A stretch of 33,248 nt of DNA. Origin: Candidatus Iainarchaeum sp. (lineage in GTDB: Archaea; Iainarchaeota; Iainarchaeia; Iainarchaeales; JAFCFF01). The notes beneath the pieces are model-generated. The model was not told the origin of the DNA and ran no database searches. It saw nothing but the letters and a program-made list of their open reading frames with translations. The stretch lies in the NCBI GenBank assembly GCA_017608775.1, contig JAFCFF010000001.1, positions 1 through 33,248 on the forward strand, written 5' to 3'. This document shows, in pieces, positions 12,920-20,771 of this stretch. The position numbers and the translations under genes are program-made. The stretch's first letter is position 1. Every line of letters begins with the position of its first letter.

Positions 12920-15508
12920 ATGAAAATAATAAAAAGCTTGGAGTTTGGGGTTTTAAGCCCTGAGCTAATAAGAAAGATGTCTGTCATAAACATAACAAAC
13001 GCAGAGACATATGACAAAGACGGTTTTCCAATGCCTGGGGGGTTGATGGATCCTCATCTAGGAGTGACAAACCCTGGCATAAAATGTAGGACATGTGGCC
13101 ATGGGATGAGGGAGTGCACAGGTCACTTTGGAAGTCTTGAGCTTGTAAGGCCTGTTATACACACCGAGTTCTCAACCAAGATATTTGAGCTTCTCTATAT
13201 CACATGTGAAAAGTGTGGAAGGCTTATGCTTACAAATGAAGAAAGAGAAAAACTTGGTAAAAAGGCAAAAACAGGAAAAACTATTTTTAAGGAAGTAAAG
13301 GAATACTCTGAAAAAAGAAAAATATGTCCACACTGCAAAGCCAAAAAAGAAGATCTTGAGTTTAGCAGACCTTATTTTTACTTTAGGAATAAAATTAGAA
13401 TTTATCCTCACGAAATAAGGACTTGGCTAGAAAAAATTCCCAACGAAGATTTAGAATTTTTAGGATATAAAACAGACAGGCTAAGGCCAGAATGGTTTGT
13501 CCTAACAGTTCTCCCAATACCACCAGTTACAATAAGGCCTTCCGTAACACTGGAGAGCGGAATGCTAAGCATTGATGATTTAACCCACAAGCTTGTTGAG
13601 ATTGTTACCACAAATCTAAGACTTAGGGAACACATCAACGCCGGTGCACCTCAGCTTATCATAGAAAGTCACTGGGACTTGCTACAATACCACATAACAA
13701 CATATCTAAACAACGAAACTTCTGGTATCCCTGCAGCAGTTCACAAGGGAGGAAGGCCACTTAAAACCCTAGCACAAAGACTAAAGGGAAAAAAGGGTTT
13801 GTTCCGTCTCAACCTGATCGGAAAGAGGGTTAACTTTTCGGCAAGGACAACCATAAGCCCAGATAATTTTATAGGCATAAATGAGATCGGGGTGCCCCAG
13901 GAAATTGCTGACAACCTAACAATGTTTGAAAGAGTCACAAAATGGAATAGAGAAAACATAAAGAAAAAAATAAGAGAAGGGGTTGTTTTGTTTGTCACAA
14001 GACCTAACGGAACAAAGAAAAGAATTTCCGAAGAAAACAAAGAAGAGATTATTGAAGAAATAGAGGAAGGTTATACAATAGAAAGAAAACTAGAAGATGG
14101 AGACATAGTTCTTTTTAACAGACATCCATCCCTACATAGAATGAATATAATGGCACATAGAGTTAAGATTTTTCCAACAAAAACATTTAGGATGAACACA
14201 CTAGTTTGTAAAGCATACAACGCAGACTTTGACGGAGATGACATGAACATCCATATTCCAAGGACAGAGGAGGGAAAGGCAGAGGCCCTAGAGCTCATGT
14301 TGGTTGAGAACCATATCGTCTCTCCGAGATATGGTGCACCGATAATCGCCTTTGACGAGGACGGATTAACTGGTTTGTTTTATCTGACATTGCCAGGAAC
14401 AAAACTTACAATGAGTCAGGCAACGGAGTTGCTTTATGAGGCTGGTATCAAGGAAAGACCAAAAGCAAACAAAAAAGGATTTGTATCCGGAAGGGAGATT
14501 TTTTCAATGCTCTTACCAAGGGACTTCAACATAGAGTTTGAATCCCAGTTAACAGAAAGCCTGAAAAAAATAAATATGAACAGAGGAAGATATAAAGAAG
14601 AGGCATATGTTGTTATAAGAAACGGAAAGCTTGTAACCGGAGTTATAGATGAAAACGCAGTTGGCGAAAAAAAAGGCATTTTAACACTTGCGTTTGTTGA
14701 AAAGTATGGAAAGGAATTCACAAGAGAGTTCTACAACAAGGCAATAAAAATAGCAATGAAAGTTCTAACATGGAGCGGTCTAACAATCGCAATGGGCGAA
14801 TATAAAATAAGTGAGAGCCTAAAACAAGTTGTTGAAAAGGCAATAAAAGAAGAACTCAGAAAAGGAGAGAAAATTGTTAGGGAATACAGAGAAGGAAAAA
14901 TGGAAACTCTTCCTGGTAGAGATTACGAACAGAGTTTTGAGATAAAAATGACTGGTCTTGGTTCAGATATAAAAGACAAGATTGTTGATGAAATCAAAAG
15001 AAACAGAATAAGAAAAATATTTTTTGATAAAAGAGTGTTGGACTCTGGCTTAGTTGTGTTTAGCGGGGGAAAGGGAAATCCGGCAGATATCGCAAGTATG
15101 GAGGCATTTTGGGGGCAGGTAAATGTTAGGGAACTAAGACCTGCAAGAGGATATAAAGAAAGAATACTTCCTGTTTTTGAAAGAAATGATGTTGGTGCCT
15201 TGGCAAGAGGGTTTATCCCAAAAAGTCTTTTTACTGGTTTAAAACCTGTGGAGCTTTTCTTTTTCTCCATGGGGGCAAGAGAGGGAATGGTTGACACAGC
15301 TGTAAAGACAAAGGACTCTGGATATCTATACAGAAGATTAAGCAATGCCTTAAAAGATATATTTGTTGCAGAAGATCTGAGTGCTAGGAGTGCCGCAGCA
15401 GAAATAATTCAGTTTTCTTATGGGGAAGATAAGGTATTTCCTATGTATAGCCATGCTGGAAAACAGGTTAACCTAAAACTTGTGATGGAGGAGTTTGGGA
15501 AAAAATAG
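12920..15508 (+). CDS. rpoA1: RNA polymerase subunit A' (N-terminal part of the largest subunit)
   Basis: This 862-residue subunit has the clamp zinc motif CRTCGHGMRECTGHFG near residue 55, a second zinc site (CEKCG, later CPHC), the lid/rudder region with INEIGVP, and the catalytic metal motif NADFDGD at 434-440 with three magnesium-binding Asp. It ends after the bridge-helix region (SARSAAAEIIQFSYGED), at the usual archaeal split. The stop TAG at 15506-15508 is directly followed, in the same frame, by the first codon of rpoA2. The ribosome-binding site is GTGAGGGA at 12910-12917, two bases before the ATG. Confidence 0.97.
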   Translation: MKIIKSLEFGVLSPELIRKMSVINITNAETYDKDGFPMPGGLMDPHLGVTNPGIKCRTCGHGMRECTGHFGSLELVRPVIHTEFSTKIFELLYITCEKCGRLMLTNEEREKLGKKAKTGKTIFKEVKEYSEKRKICPHCKAKKEDLEFSRPYFYFRNKIRIYPHEIRTWLEKIPNEDLEFLGYKTDRLRPEWFVLTVLPIPPVTIRPSVTLESGMLSIDDLTHKLVEIVTTNLRLREHINAGAPQLIIESHWDLLQYHITTYLNNETSGIPAAVHKGGRPLKTLAQRLKGKKGLFRLNLIGKRVNFSARTTISPDNFIGINEIGVPQEIADNLTMFERVTKWNRENIKKKIREGVVLFVTRPNGTKKRISEENKEEIIEEIEEGYTIERKLEDGDIVLFNRHPSLHRMNIMAHRVKIFPTKTFRMNTLVCKAYNADFDGDDMNIHIPRTEEGKAEALELMLVENHIVSPRYGAPIIAFDEDGLTGLFYLTLPGTKLTMSQATELLYEAGIKERPKANKKGFVSGREIFSMLLPRDFNIEFESQLTESLKKINMNRGRYKEEAYVVIRNGKLVTGVIDENAVGEKKGILTLAFVEKYGKEFTREFYNKAIKIAMKVLTWSGLTIAMGEYKISESLKQVVEKAIKEELRKGEKIVREYREGKMETLPGRDYEQSFEIKMTGLGSDIKDKIVDEIKRNRIRKIFFDKRVLDSGLVVFSGGKGNPADIASMEAFWGQVNVRELRPARGYKERILPVFERNDVGALARGFIPKSLFTGLKPVELFFFSMGAREGMVDTAVKTKDSGYLYRRLSNALKDIFVAEDLSARSAAAEIIQFSYGEDKVFPMYSHAGKQVNLKLVMEEFGKK

Positions 15509-16612
15509 GTGTTTGATGTGGAAGCAAAAATAAAAGAGATTATAAACAACCTCTCAAAACAATTTAACCTAAGAAAACCAGATAGGGAAAAGCTTAAAAA
15601 AATCGTTCTTGAGGATTATAGGAAAAGGTTTGTTCATTATGGAGAGGCTGTTGGTCAGGTTTCAGCACAAAGCATGGGAGAGCCTGGAACCCAGATGACG
15701 TTAAGAACAAAACACAGGGCTGGTGCCAAGGAGTTTTCAATAGGATCTGGAATTCAAAGGGCAAAGGAAATTGTTGACGCAAGAAAAACAATAAAGTATC
15801 CATCTATGGTTATCCATCTTAAGGGAGAGCTTGCAAGGGACGAAAGAAAGGCAAGAAAATTCGCCAACAACCTTCTTGAGATAAGGGTAAGGGATATAGC
15901 AAACATAAAAGAAAACTTTGAGGAGAAAAAAGTTGAGATTGTTTTTAGCAAGGACGCGATAAAAGAAAGGTGGCTTAGGATAGAGGAGGTAATTGACAAG
16001 GTAGCTGAAAAAATAAAGGGAAGGGTAAGAAAAAATTTTGATAAGGGCACAATAAGGATTCATTACAACGACAAGTTTTCCTTGCTAAAAATAAGAAAGG
16101 AAGTAAATAGAATAAAAAACACAAAATTACAGGGCATAAAAAACATAGAGGGAGTGCTTGTTGTAAAAGAAGGAAATGAATATGTTATAAAAACAAGAGG
16201 TACAAACCTAAAGGCAATTCTGAAGCTAGAGGATATAGATGAAACAAAAACAATAAGTAATGATATGTTTGAGATATATGCTGCCTTTGGTATTGAGGCT
16301 GCAAGGAACGCAATCATAAAAGAACTAAGCAGGGTTTATGGCGAGGAAGTAACGGTTGACATAAGACATGTTCTTCTTTTGGCGGATACGATGACATTTA
16401 CCGGAGAGATAAAAGGTATTGCAAGAACAGGTATAAACAAGTTAAAACATTCCCCTTTAGCAAGAGCTGCGTTTGAGGAGACCATAAAACATCTTATGGA
16501 GGCGGCTTTCCTGAACGAGGAAGAAAGAATAAGGGGGGTTGTTGCAAATATAATAGTTGGGCAACCAATAAAAATAGGGACAGGTAGAATAAAGTTGATG
16601 ATGAAAGGGTGA
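15509..16612 (+). CDS. rpoA2: RNA polymerase subunit A'' (C-terminal part of the largest subunit)
   Basis: This 367-residue subunit contains the trigger loop and jaw. SMGEPGTQMTLRT leads into the trigger loop at residues 56-67, with the catalytic His69 kept. Around it, the normally aromatic neighbours are Lys68 and Arg70, and the usual G-x-P-R-x-x-E motif reads GIQRAKE (81-87). The C-terminal SPLARAAFEETIKHL and NIIVGQPIKIGTG are standard. The start is GTG 15509, immediately after the rpoA1 stop; GTG 15518 is an alternative. No Shine-Dalgarno site with normal spacing is obvious, since GGAGGAG lies about 20 bases upstream. Translation may depend on coupling to rpoA1 termination. Confidence 0.96.
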   Translation: MFDVEAKIKEIINNLSKQFNLRKPDREKLKKIVLEDYRKRFVHYGEAVGQVSAQSMGEPGTQMTLRTKHRAGAKEFSIGSGIQRAKEIVDARKTIKYPSMVIHLKGELARDERKARKFANNLLEIRVRDIANIKENFEEKKVEIVFSKDAIKERWLRIEEVIDKVAEKIKGRVRKNFDKGTIRIHYNDKFSLLKIRKEVNRIKNTKLQGIKNIEGVLVVKEGNEYVIKTRGTNLKAILKLEDIDETKTISNDMFEIYAAFGIEAARNAIIKELSRVYGEEVTVDIRHVLLLADTMTFTGEIKGIARTGINKLKHSPLARAAFEETIKHLMEAAFLNEEERIRGVVANIIVGQPIKIGTGRIKLMMKG

Positions 16613-16616
16613 TTTA

Positions 16617-16925
16617 TTGGATTTGAAGACAGAGATAAGAAAAGCAGTTGATTCAGGCGAGGTTTTTTTTGGTTTTAACAACGCCCTAAAACTCCTTCAA
16701 GAAGAGAAAGCACAAGTAGTTGTTGTATCAAACAACATCGAAGAGGAAAGAAAAAAGGATCTAAGCCTTGCTGGAAAAGAAAAAATAATAGAATTTCCTG
16801 GAGACAACAACGATTTGGGAAGAGTTTGTGGAAAACCTTTTGCAATATCAACACTTGCTATAACAAAGCTGGGAAAATCAAAGATTATGGGGTTTGTGGG
16901 GGGAGAAAATGAAAATAGGAAATGA
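16617..16925 (+). CDS. rpl30e: ribosomal protein eL30
   Basis: This 102-residue protein has the L7Ae/L30e RNA-binding fold: a helix with KAVDSGEVFFGFNNALKLL, then AQVVVVSNNIEEE, and GRVCGKPFAISTLAITKLG. It binds kink-turn RNA in the large subunit. The start is TTG 16617, placed four bases after GGGTGA (16607-16612), which overlaps the stop of rpoA2; there is no nearby in-frame ATG. The 3' end overlaps the NusA-like gene by 17 bases. This position between A'' and nusA is standard in archaea. Confidence 0.95.
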   Translation: MDLKTEIRKAVDSGEVFFGFNNALKLLQEEKAQVVVVSNNIEEERKKDLSLAGKEKIIEFPGDNNDLGRVCGKPFAISTLAITKLGKSKIMGFVGGENENRK

Positions 16926-17298
16926 GGATTTGCAGCTAACACAAGCGTTTACAATGGTCTCAAAAATATCACCAAATCTTGCTTTTAAGCACAACGGAGA
17001 GGCTTTTTTTATGTTAGACGAAAGATTTTACAGAAAATCTGTTTCACTTCTTGAGAAAATTAAGGAAAAACTTAAAAACAATGTCTATCTCTTTAAATAC
17101 AGCAAGAACGCAGAGGAGTTTTTCCTAAAGAACTTTAACATAAACAACGGAAAAACAAAACTAGAGGAAAAAAATCTTATGGTTTTTTTGGATTATGAAA
17201 CAAAAAACAAAATTGTTAGAAGTCTGAAGTTCAAAAAAGCAAAGATAGTTTTAGAGAGAGTTTTTGATGTTAAGGATGTAACAGTAAGGGGGATTTGA
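16909..17298 (+). CDS. nusA: NusA-like KH protein with degenerate GxxG loops
   Basis: The 129-residue product sits exactly where archaea encode the two-KH NusA homologue, between eL30 and uS12. The length is right, and its ends resemble the family (NEDLQLTQAFTMVSKI at the start, FDVKDVTV at the end). However, the sequence where the first KH loop should be reads LDERFYRKSVSLLEKI, and the second reads DYETKNKIVRSLKFKKA, so neither contains the G-x-x-G that grips RNA. It may keep the fold but have lost or changed RNA binding. The start is ATG 16909, after a G-rich site (GGGGGGAG, 16898-16905); an upstream TTG at 16894 is less likely. The stop TGA overlaps the rps12 ATG. Confidence 0.75.
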   Translation: MKIGNEDLQLTQAFTMVSKISPNLAFKHNGEAFFMLDERFYRKSVSLLEKIKEKLKNNVYLFKYSKNAEEFFLKNFNINNGKTKLEEKNLMVFLDYETKNKIVRSLKFKKAKIVLERVFDVKDVTVRGI

Positions 17299-17726
17299 TG
17301 GGAAAGGGTTTGTTTTCAGCAAGAAAGTTGATGAAAGACAAGAAAAAATGGAGATGGAAAGACAGGAGATACAAGGTAAGAATGAAAAGACTGCGTTTAA
17401 GGTTTGATCCCTTGGAGGGAGCCCCACAGGCAAGAGCGATTGTGCTCCTAAAAAGACCTGTTGAGGCAAAACAACCAAACTCTGGCCTAAGAAAAGCAGT
17501 TAGGGTACAGCTCATAAAGAACGGGAGACAGATAACAGCTCTAGCTCCAAGAGATGGGGCAATTAAATTTATCAACGAACATGATGAGGTTGTGATTGAA
17601 AGTATAGGAGGGGCACAGGGAGGGGCAATGGGAGATCTCTGGGGAGTCAAGTACAAGGTTGTCAAGGTCAACAAACAAAGCTTGGAGCAGTTAAGAAAGG
17701 GGAAGATCGAGAAGATAAAGAGGTGA
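17298..17726 (+). CDS. rps12: ribosomal protein uS12
   Basis: This 142-residue decoding-centre protein has the conserved KQPNSGLRKAVRVQLIKNG (about 55-73), which contacts the A site, and GDLWGVKYKVVKVN near the end. The N-terminal extension rich in Lys and Arg (KGLFSARKLMKDKKKWRWK) is archaeal in type. The start is ATG 17298, which overlaps the TGA of the NusA-like gene; GGGGGAT (17288-17294) precedes it. The stop TGA (17724-17726) lies inside the AGGTGA site that serves rps7. Confidence 0.97.
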   Translation: MGKGLFSARKLMKDKKKWRWKDRRYKVRMKRLRLRFDPLEGAPQARAIVLLKRPVEAKQPNSGLRKAVRVQLIKNGRQITALAPRDGAIKFINEHDEVVIESIGGAQGGAMGDLWGVKYKVVKVNKQSLEQLRKGKIEKIKR

Positions 17727-17730
17727 TTTT

Positions 17731-18333
17731 ACGGTTAAGATATTTGGAAAATGGGAGAGCTCTGAGGTTGTTGTAAAAGATCCTGGGCTTGCAAAATACA
17801 TAAGCTTTGACAAACTTGAAATTCCTCACACTTTTGGAAAATATCAAAAAAAACAGTTTTGGAAAAAAAATATTGGGATTGTTGAAAGGCTTGTGAACAA
17901 GTTGATGAGATCTGGCCAGGGCAAGAGAAAGTTATCTGGAAAATATATGAGAACCAGAAAAGCCACAGGACAAAAAATAAATTCTCTGAAAATTGTTGAA
18001 AAGGCATTTGAAAAAATAGAAAAAGAAAAAAAACAAAATCCTATTCAAGTCTATATAGCTGCGATTGAGAATTCCGCACCAAGGGAGGACACAACAAGGA
18101 TAAGAAGAGGGGGGGTGGTCACGCCCATTTCTGTTGATGTCTCTTCCCTAAAAAGATTGGATGAGGCGATAAAAAACATTGCCTTGGCTGCGTTTGCAGA
18201 AAGCTTTAAGTCAAGGACAAGGGTGGAGGATGCCTTAGCAAAGGAAATTATCCTGGCAGCAGGTGGAGACGCAAGTAGCTATGCCATAAAAAGAAAAAAC
18301 GAGATAGAAAGGATTGCAAGAGCATCAAGATAG
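17731..18333 (+). CDS. rps7: ribosomal protein uS7 with apparent ACG start
   Basis: This gene encodes 200 residues if read from ACG 17731. Its beginning, VKIFGKWESSEVVVKDPGL, is the normal archaeal uS7 N-terminus, followed by VERLVNKLMRSGQGKRKLSGKY and RGGVVTPISV. uS7 nucleates the head of the small subunit. From the in-frame stop at 17716 there is no ATG, GTG or TTG until GTG 17893, which would remove 54 conserved residues. AGGTGA at 17721-17726 ends four bases before the ACG, the same spacing used by the TTG of rpl30e and close to the ATG of rpl24, so ACG occupies the start position. A single-base sequencing error (ATG read as ACG) is the main alternative. Confidence 0.93.
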   Translation, partial: TVKIFGKWESSEVVVKDPGLAKYISFDKLEIPHTFGKYQKKQFWKKNIGIVERLVNKLMRSGQGKRKLSGKYMRTRKATGQKINSLKIVEKAFEKIEKEKKQNPIQVYIAAIENSAPREDTTRIRRGGVVTPISVDVSSLKRLDEAIKNIALAAFAESFKSRTRVEDALAKEIILAAGGDASSYAIKRKNEIERIARASR

Positions 18334-18337
18334 TTTT

Positions 18338-18354
18338 GCCTTATTTTCCAAGGC
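18338..18354 (+). terminator. small hairpin after rps7
   Basis: GCCTT (18338-18342) pairs with AAGGC (18350-18354), five bases after the rps7 stop. A second palindrome, AACTTTTAAAAGTT (18357-18370), with a T run follows. Together they could end the polymerase operon before aEF-2; the second may also be part of the aEF-2 promoter. Confidence 0.4.
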
Positions 18355-18425
18355 TTAACTTTTAAAAGTTTTTAAGTTGTTTTAATTTATTCTATTTTAA
18401 GAAGAAAAAATGTTTTGTGGTGTAA

Positions 18426-20609
18426 ATGGTAAAAAAAGAAAAAGTTGTTGAGATTGCGGAAAAACTAATGCATAACCAAAAAAACATAAGAAACATAGGA
18501 ATCATAGCACACATCGACCATGGAAAGTCAACAATGACAGATTCTCTGGTCGCTGTCGCAGGGCTAATAAGTGAGGAGCTTGCCGGAAAACAACTTTATA
18601 CAGACTTTTATGAGTTGGAACAGCAAAGGGGGGTAACGATATTTTCAGCAAATATAAGCATTCCATATAAATATGAGGGAGATCAATACCTAATTAACCT
18701 GATAGATACCCCAGGGCACCTAGATTTTGTTGGGGAGGTTATAAGAGCTCTGAGGGCAGTTGATGGAGTAATTCTGCTTGTGGATGCTGTTGAGGGAGTT
18801 ATGCCACAAACAGAAACTGTTTTGACAAGAGCCTTGGCAGAACACGTTAAACCTGTTTTGTTGATAAACAAAGTTGATAGGCTTTTCAAGGAGTTACAAC
18901 TCACGGACGAGCAGATGCAAGAAAGATTTATAAAAATTATAACTGAGGTTAACAAATTAATAAAGACAAATCAGCCAAAAGGGGCTGACTGGACAGTGAG
19001 TATTCAGGATGGCTCTGTTTCCTTTGGGTCTGGAATTCAAAAATGGGCGGTAAGCATAGAAACAATGAAAAAAAACAACATAACCTTTAAGGACATCGCA
19101 GAATACCTGAGGAAAGAAAAGATAAGGGAGCTATCAAAAAAAAGCCCGTTACACGAAGCAATTACTGAAATGGTAATAAAGCACTTACCAAACCCGGTTG
19201 ATGCCCAAAAATATAGAATTCCCGTGATATGGAAAGGGGATTTGGAGGGAAATGTTGGAAAAGACCTGCTTAACTGCAACGCTGATGGGGCTCCTGTCTT
19301 TATGGTCACAAAGGTTTTGGTCGACCCACACGCAGGGGATATCGCAGTTGGGAGGGTTTATTCAGGAACACTAAAACAAGGGCTAAAACTAAAGTTTGCT
19401 GGAATTTCAAAAGAGGTAAATATCCAACAAGTAGGGGTGTATATCGCAGATGAGAGAATTCCAACAGAACAGGTTCCGGCTGGAAACATTGCCTATATCG
19501 TTGGGCTAAGAGAGGCGCTTGCAGGAGATACCTTGTCAACAGAGGACATAAGTCCTTTTGAGGGATTTATGGGAGAGATTGAACCAGTTATCAGCATTTC
19601 GGTTGAGGCAAAACATCCAAAAGATCTTCCAAAGCTGATAGAGGTACTAAAACAAATAACAAAAGAAGAACCACAAATTAAAACAGAGCTTAATCAGGAA
19701 ACAGGAGAACACATAGTTTCTGCTATTGGTGACTTTCAGCTAGAAATTGTTGAACATAGAATAAAAAAAGATCGCGGTCTTGAGATAATAACATCAAACC
19801 CAATCGTTGTCTACAGAGAAACAATAGAAAAGGAAAGCCCGGAAATACTGGGAAAAAGCCCAAACAAACACAACAAATATTTGTTACACCTGGAAAAACT
19901 AGACAAAAAACTAAAAGAGGGCTTAAAGAAATTTCATTCAGAGGGAAAAATTAAAGCAGACAAGGATTTTATTGAGAGAATGATTGAAATTGGTTTTGAC
20001 AGAGACACGGCAAAAAGAACCTGGGCAATTTACAAAGACAATATTCTGATTAACAATACAAGAGGAATTGTTCAGCTGGAGGAAAATAAGGAGTTGATCA
20101 TCCAGGGTTTTTTAGTGGCTATGAAAGAAGGGCCTCTTGCCAAAGAAAAGGCATCTGGAATATTGGTTTCACTGAACGATGCAAACCTACACGAGGACGC
20201 AATTCATAGAGGACCAGCCCAGACAATACCTGCGATATCAAGGGCAATATATGCTGGAATGTTGCTGGCAAACGCAAAAATACTAGAACCAAAACAAAGA
20301 ATTAGCCTAACTGTCCCAAATGACTTTGTTGGAGGGGTTACAAAGGAATTAAGTTCAAGAAGAGCACATATCCTTGAGATGCGAACTGAGGGAGACCAAA
20401 CCTTTGTTATCGCAAAAGCACCTGTCAAGGAAATGATCGGCTTTGCAAACTCAGTAAGAAGCGCAACGCAGGGAAGGGCGGTATGGACAGCGGAATACGC
20501 CGGTTATGAACCCCTACCAAAAGACTTACAAAATAAAGTTATTGAGGAAATAAGAAAAAGAAAGGGGCTGGACCCAAGGCCAAAACCTGCGGAATACTAT
20601 ATGGACTAA
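18426..20609 (+). CDS. fusA: elongation factor 2 (aEF-2)
   Basis: This 727-residue translocase has the GTP-binding motifs AHIDHGKST (28-36), DTPGH and NKVD. The domain IV loop DAIHRGPAQ places the diphthamide target at His594, and its flanks are conserved, so the protein is a substrate for the Dph6 encoded at 6818-7543. The C-terminus RPKPAEYYMD is typical. GGTG at 18419-18422 lies three bases before the ATG, a weak and close site. A 92-base gap with hairpins separates it from rps7, so it may be transcribed from its own promoter. Confidence 0.97.
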   Translation: MVKKEKVVEIAEKLMHNQKNIRNIGIIAHIDHGKSTMTDSLVAVAGLISEELAGKQLYTDFYELEQQRGVTIFSANISIPYKYEGDQYLINLIDTPGHLDFVGEVIRALRAVDGVILLVDAVEGVMPQTETVLTRALAEHVKPVLLINKVDRLFKELQLTDEQMQERFIKIITEVNKLIKTNQPKGADWTVSIQDGSVSFGSGIQKWAVSIETMKKNNITFKDIAEYLRKEKIRELSKKSPLHEAITEMVIKHLPNPVDAQKYRIPVIWKGDLEGNVGKDLLNCNADGAPVFMVTKVLVDPHAGDIAVGRVYSGTLKQGLKLKFAGISKEVNIQQVGVYIADERIPTEQVPAGNIAYIVGLREALAGDTLSTEDISPFEGFMGEIEPVISISVEAKHPKDLPKLIEVLKQITKEEPQIKTELNQETGEHIVSAIGDFQLEIVEHRIKKDRGLEIITSNPIVVYRETIEKESPEILGKSPNKHNKYLLHLEKLDKKLKEGLKKFHSEGKIKADKDFIERMIEIGFDRDTAKRTWAIYKDNILINNTRGIVQLEENKELIIQGFLVAMKEGPLAKEKASGILVSLNDANLHEDAIHRGPAQTIPAISRAIYAGMLLANAKILEPKQRISLTVPNDFVGGVTKELSSRRAHILEMRTEGDQTFVIAKAPVKEMIGFANSVRSATQGRAVWTAEYAGYEPLPKDLQNKVIEEIRKRKGLDPRPKPAEYYMD

Positions 20610-20635
20610 CAACCAAACAAGAAACAACCAAACAA
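20608..20635 (+). repeat. 13-base direct repeat after aEF-2
   Basis: AACAACCAAACAA occurs at 20608-20620 and 20623-20635, a period of 15. The first copy starts in the aEF-2 stop codon. The second runs into A6-T4-T6 sequence. It is probably a small local duplication in the 3' untranslated region. Confidence 0.6.
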
Positions 20636-20691
20636 AAAATTTTATTTTTTCATAAATAAAAAAGAATGTTTTTAAATTAAACGCTTTAAAC

Positions 20692-20714
20692 TTATAAATA
20701 AGCCCTGTAGGGGC
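20692..20714 (+). promoter_or_regulatory. EF-1A promoter with a GC hairpin downstream of the TATA box
   Basis: TTATAAAT (20692-20699) is a good TATA box and predicts initiation near 20722. Directly after it, GCCC (20702-20705) and GGGC (20711-20714) form an inverted repeat around TGTAG, which stands out in otherwise AT-only sequence. It lies between the box and the start site, where a repressor could block polymerase loading. Confidence 0.5.
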
Positions 20715-20771
20715 GTGTAATCTATAACTACATTTAATTATGTTTTAATTGTGCTTTGAGGAGGTTGTTAT

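Noticed and set aside
15506..15508. TAG as a sense codon (pyrrolysine) joining A' and A''
   Set aside because: TAG ends many other genes here (for example at 2061, 3050, 7975 and 31582), and the split point matches other archaea, so ordinary termination is the default; it is kept only as a check in the findings.
17893..18333. uS7 starting at GTG 17893
   Set aside because: It would drop 54 conserved residues and has no Shine-Dalgarno site; upstream codons clearly encode the uS7 N-terminus.
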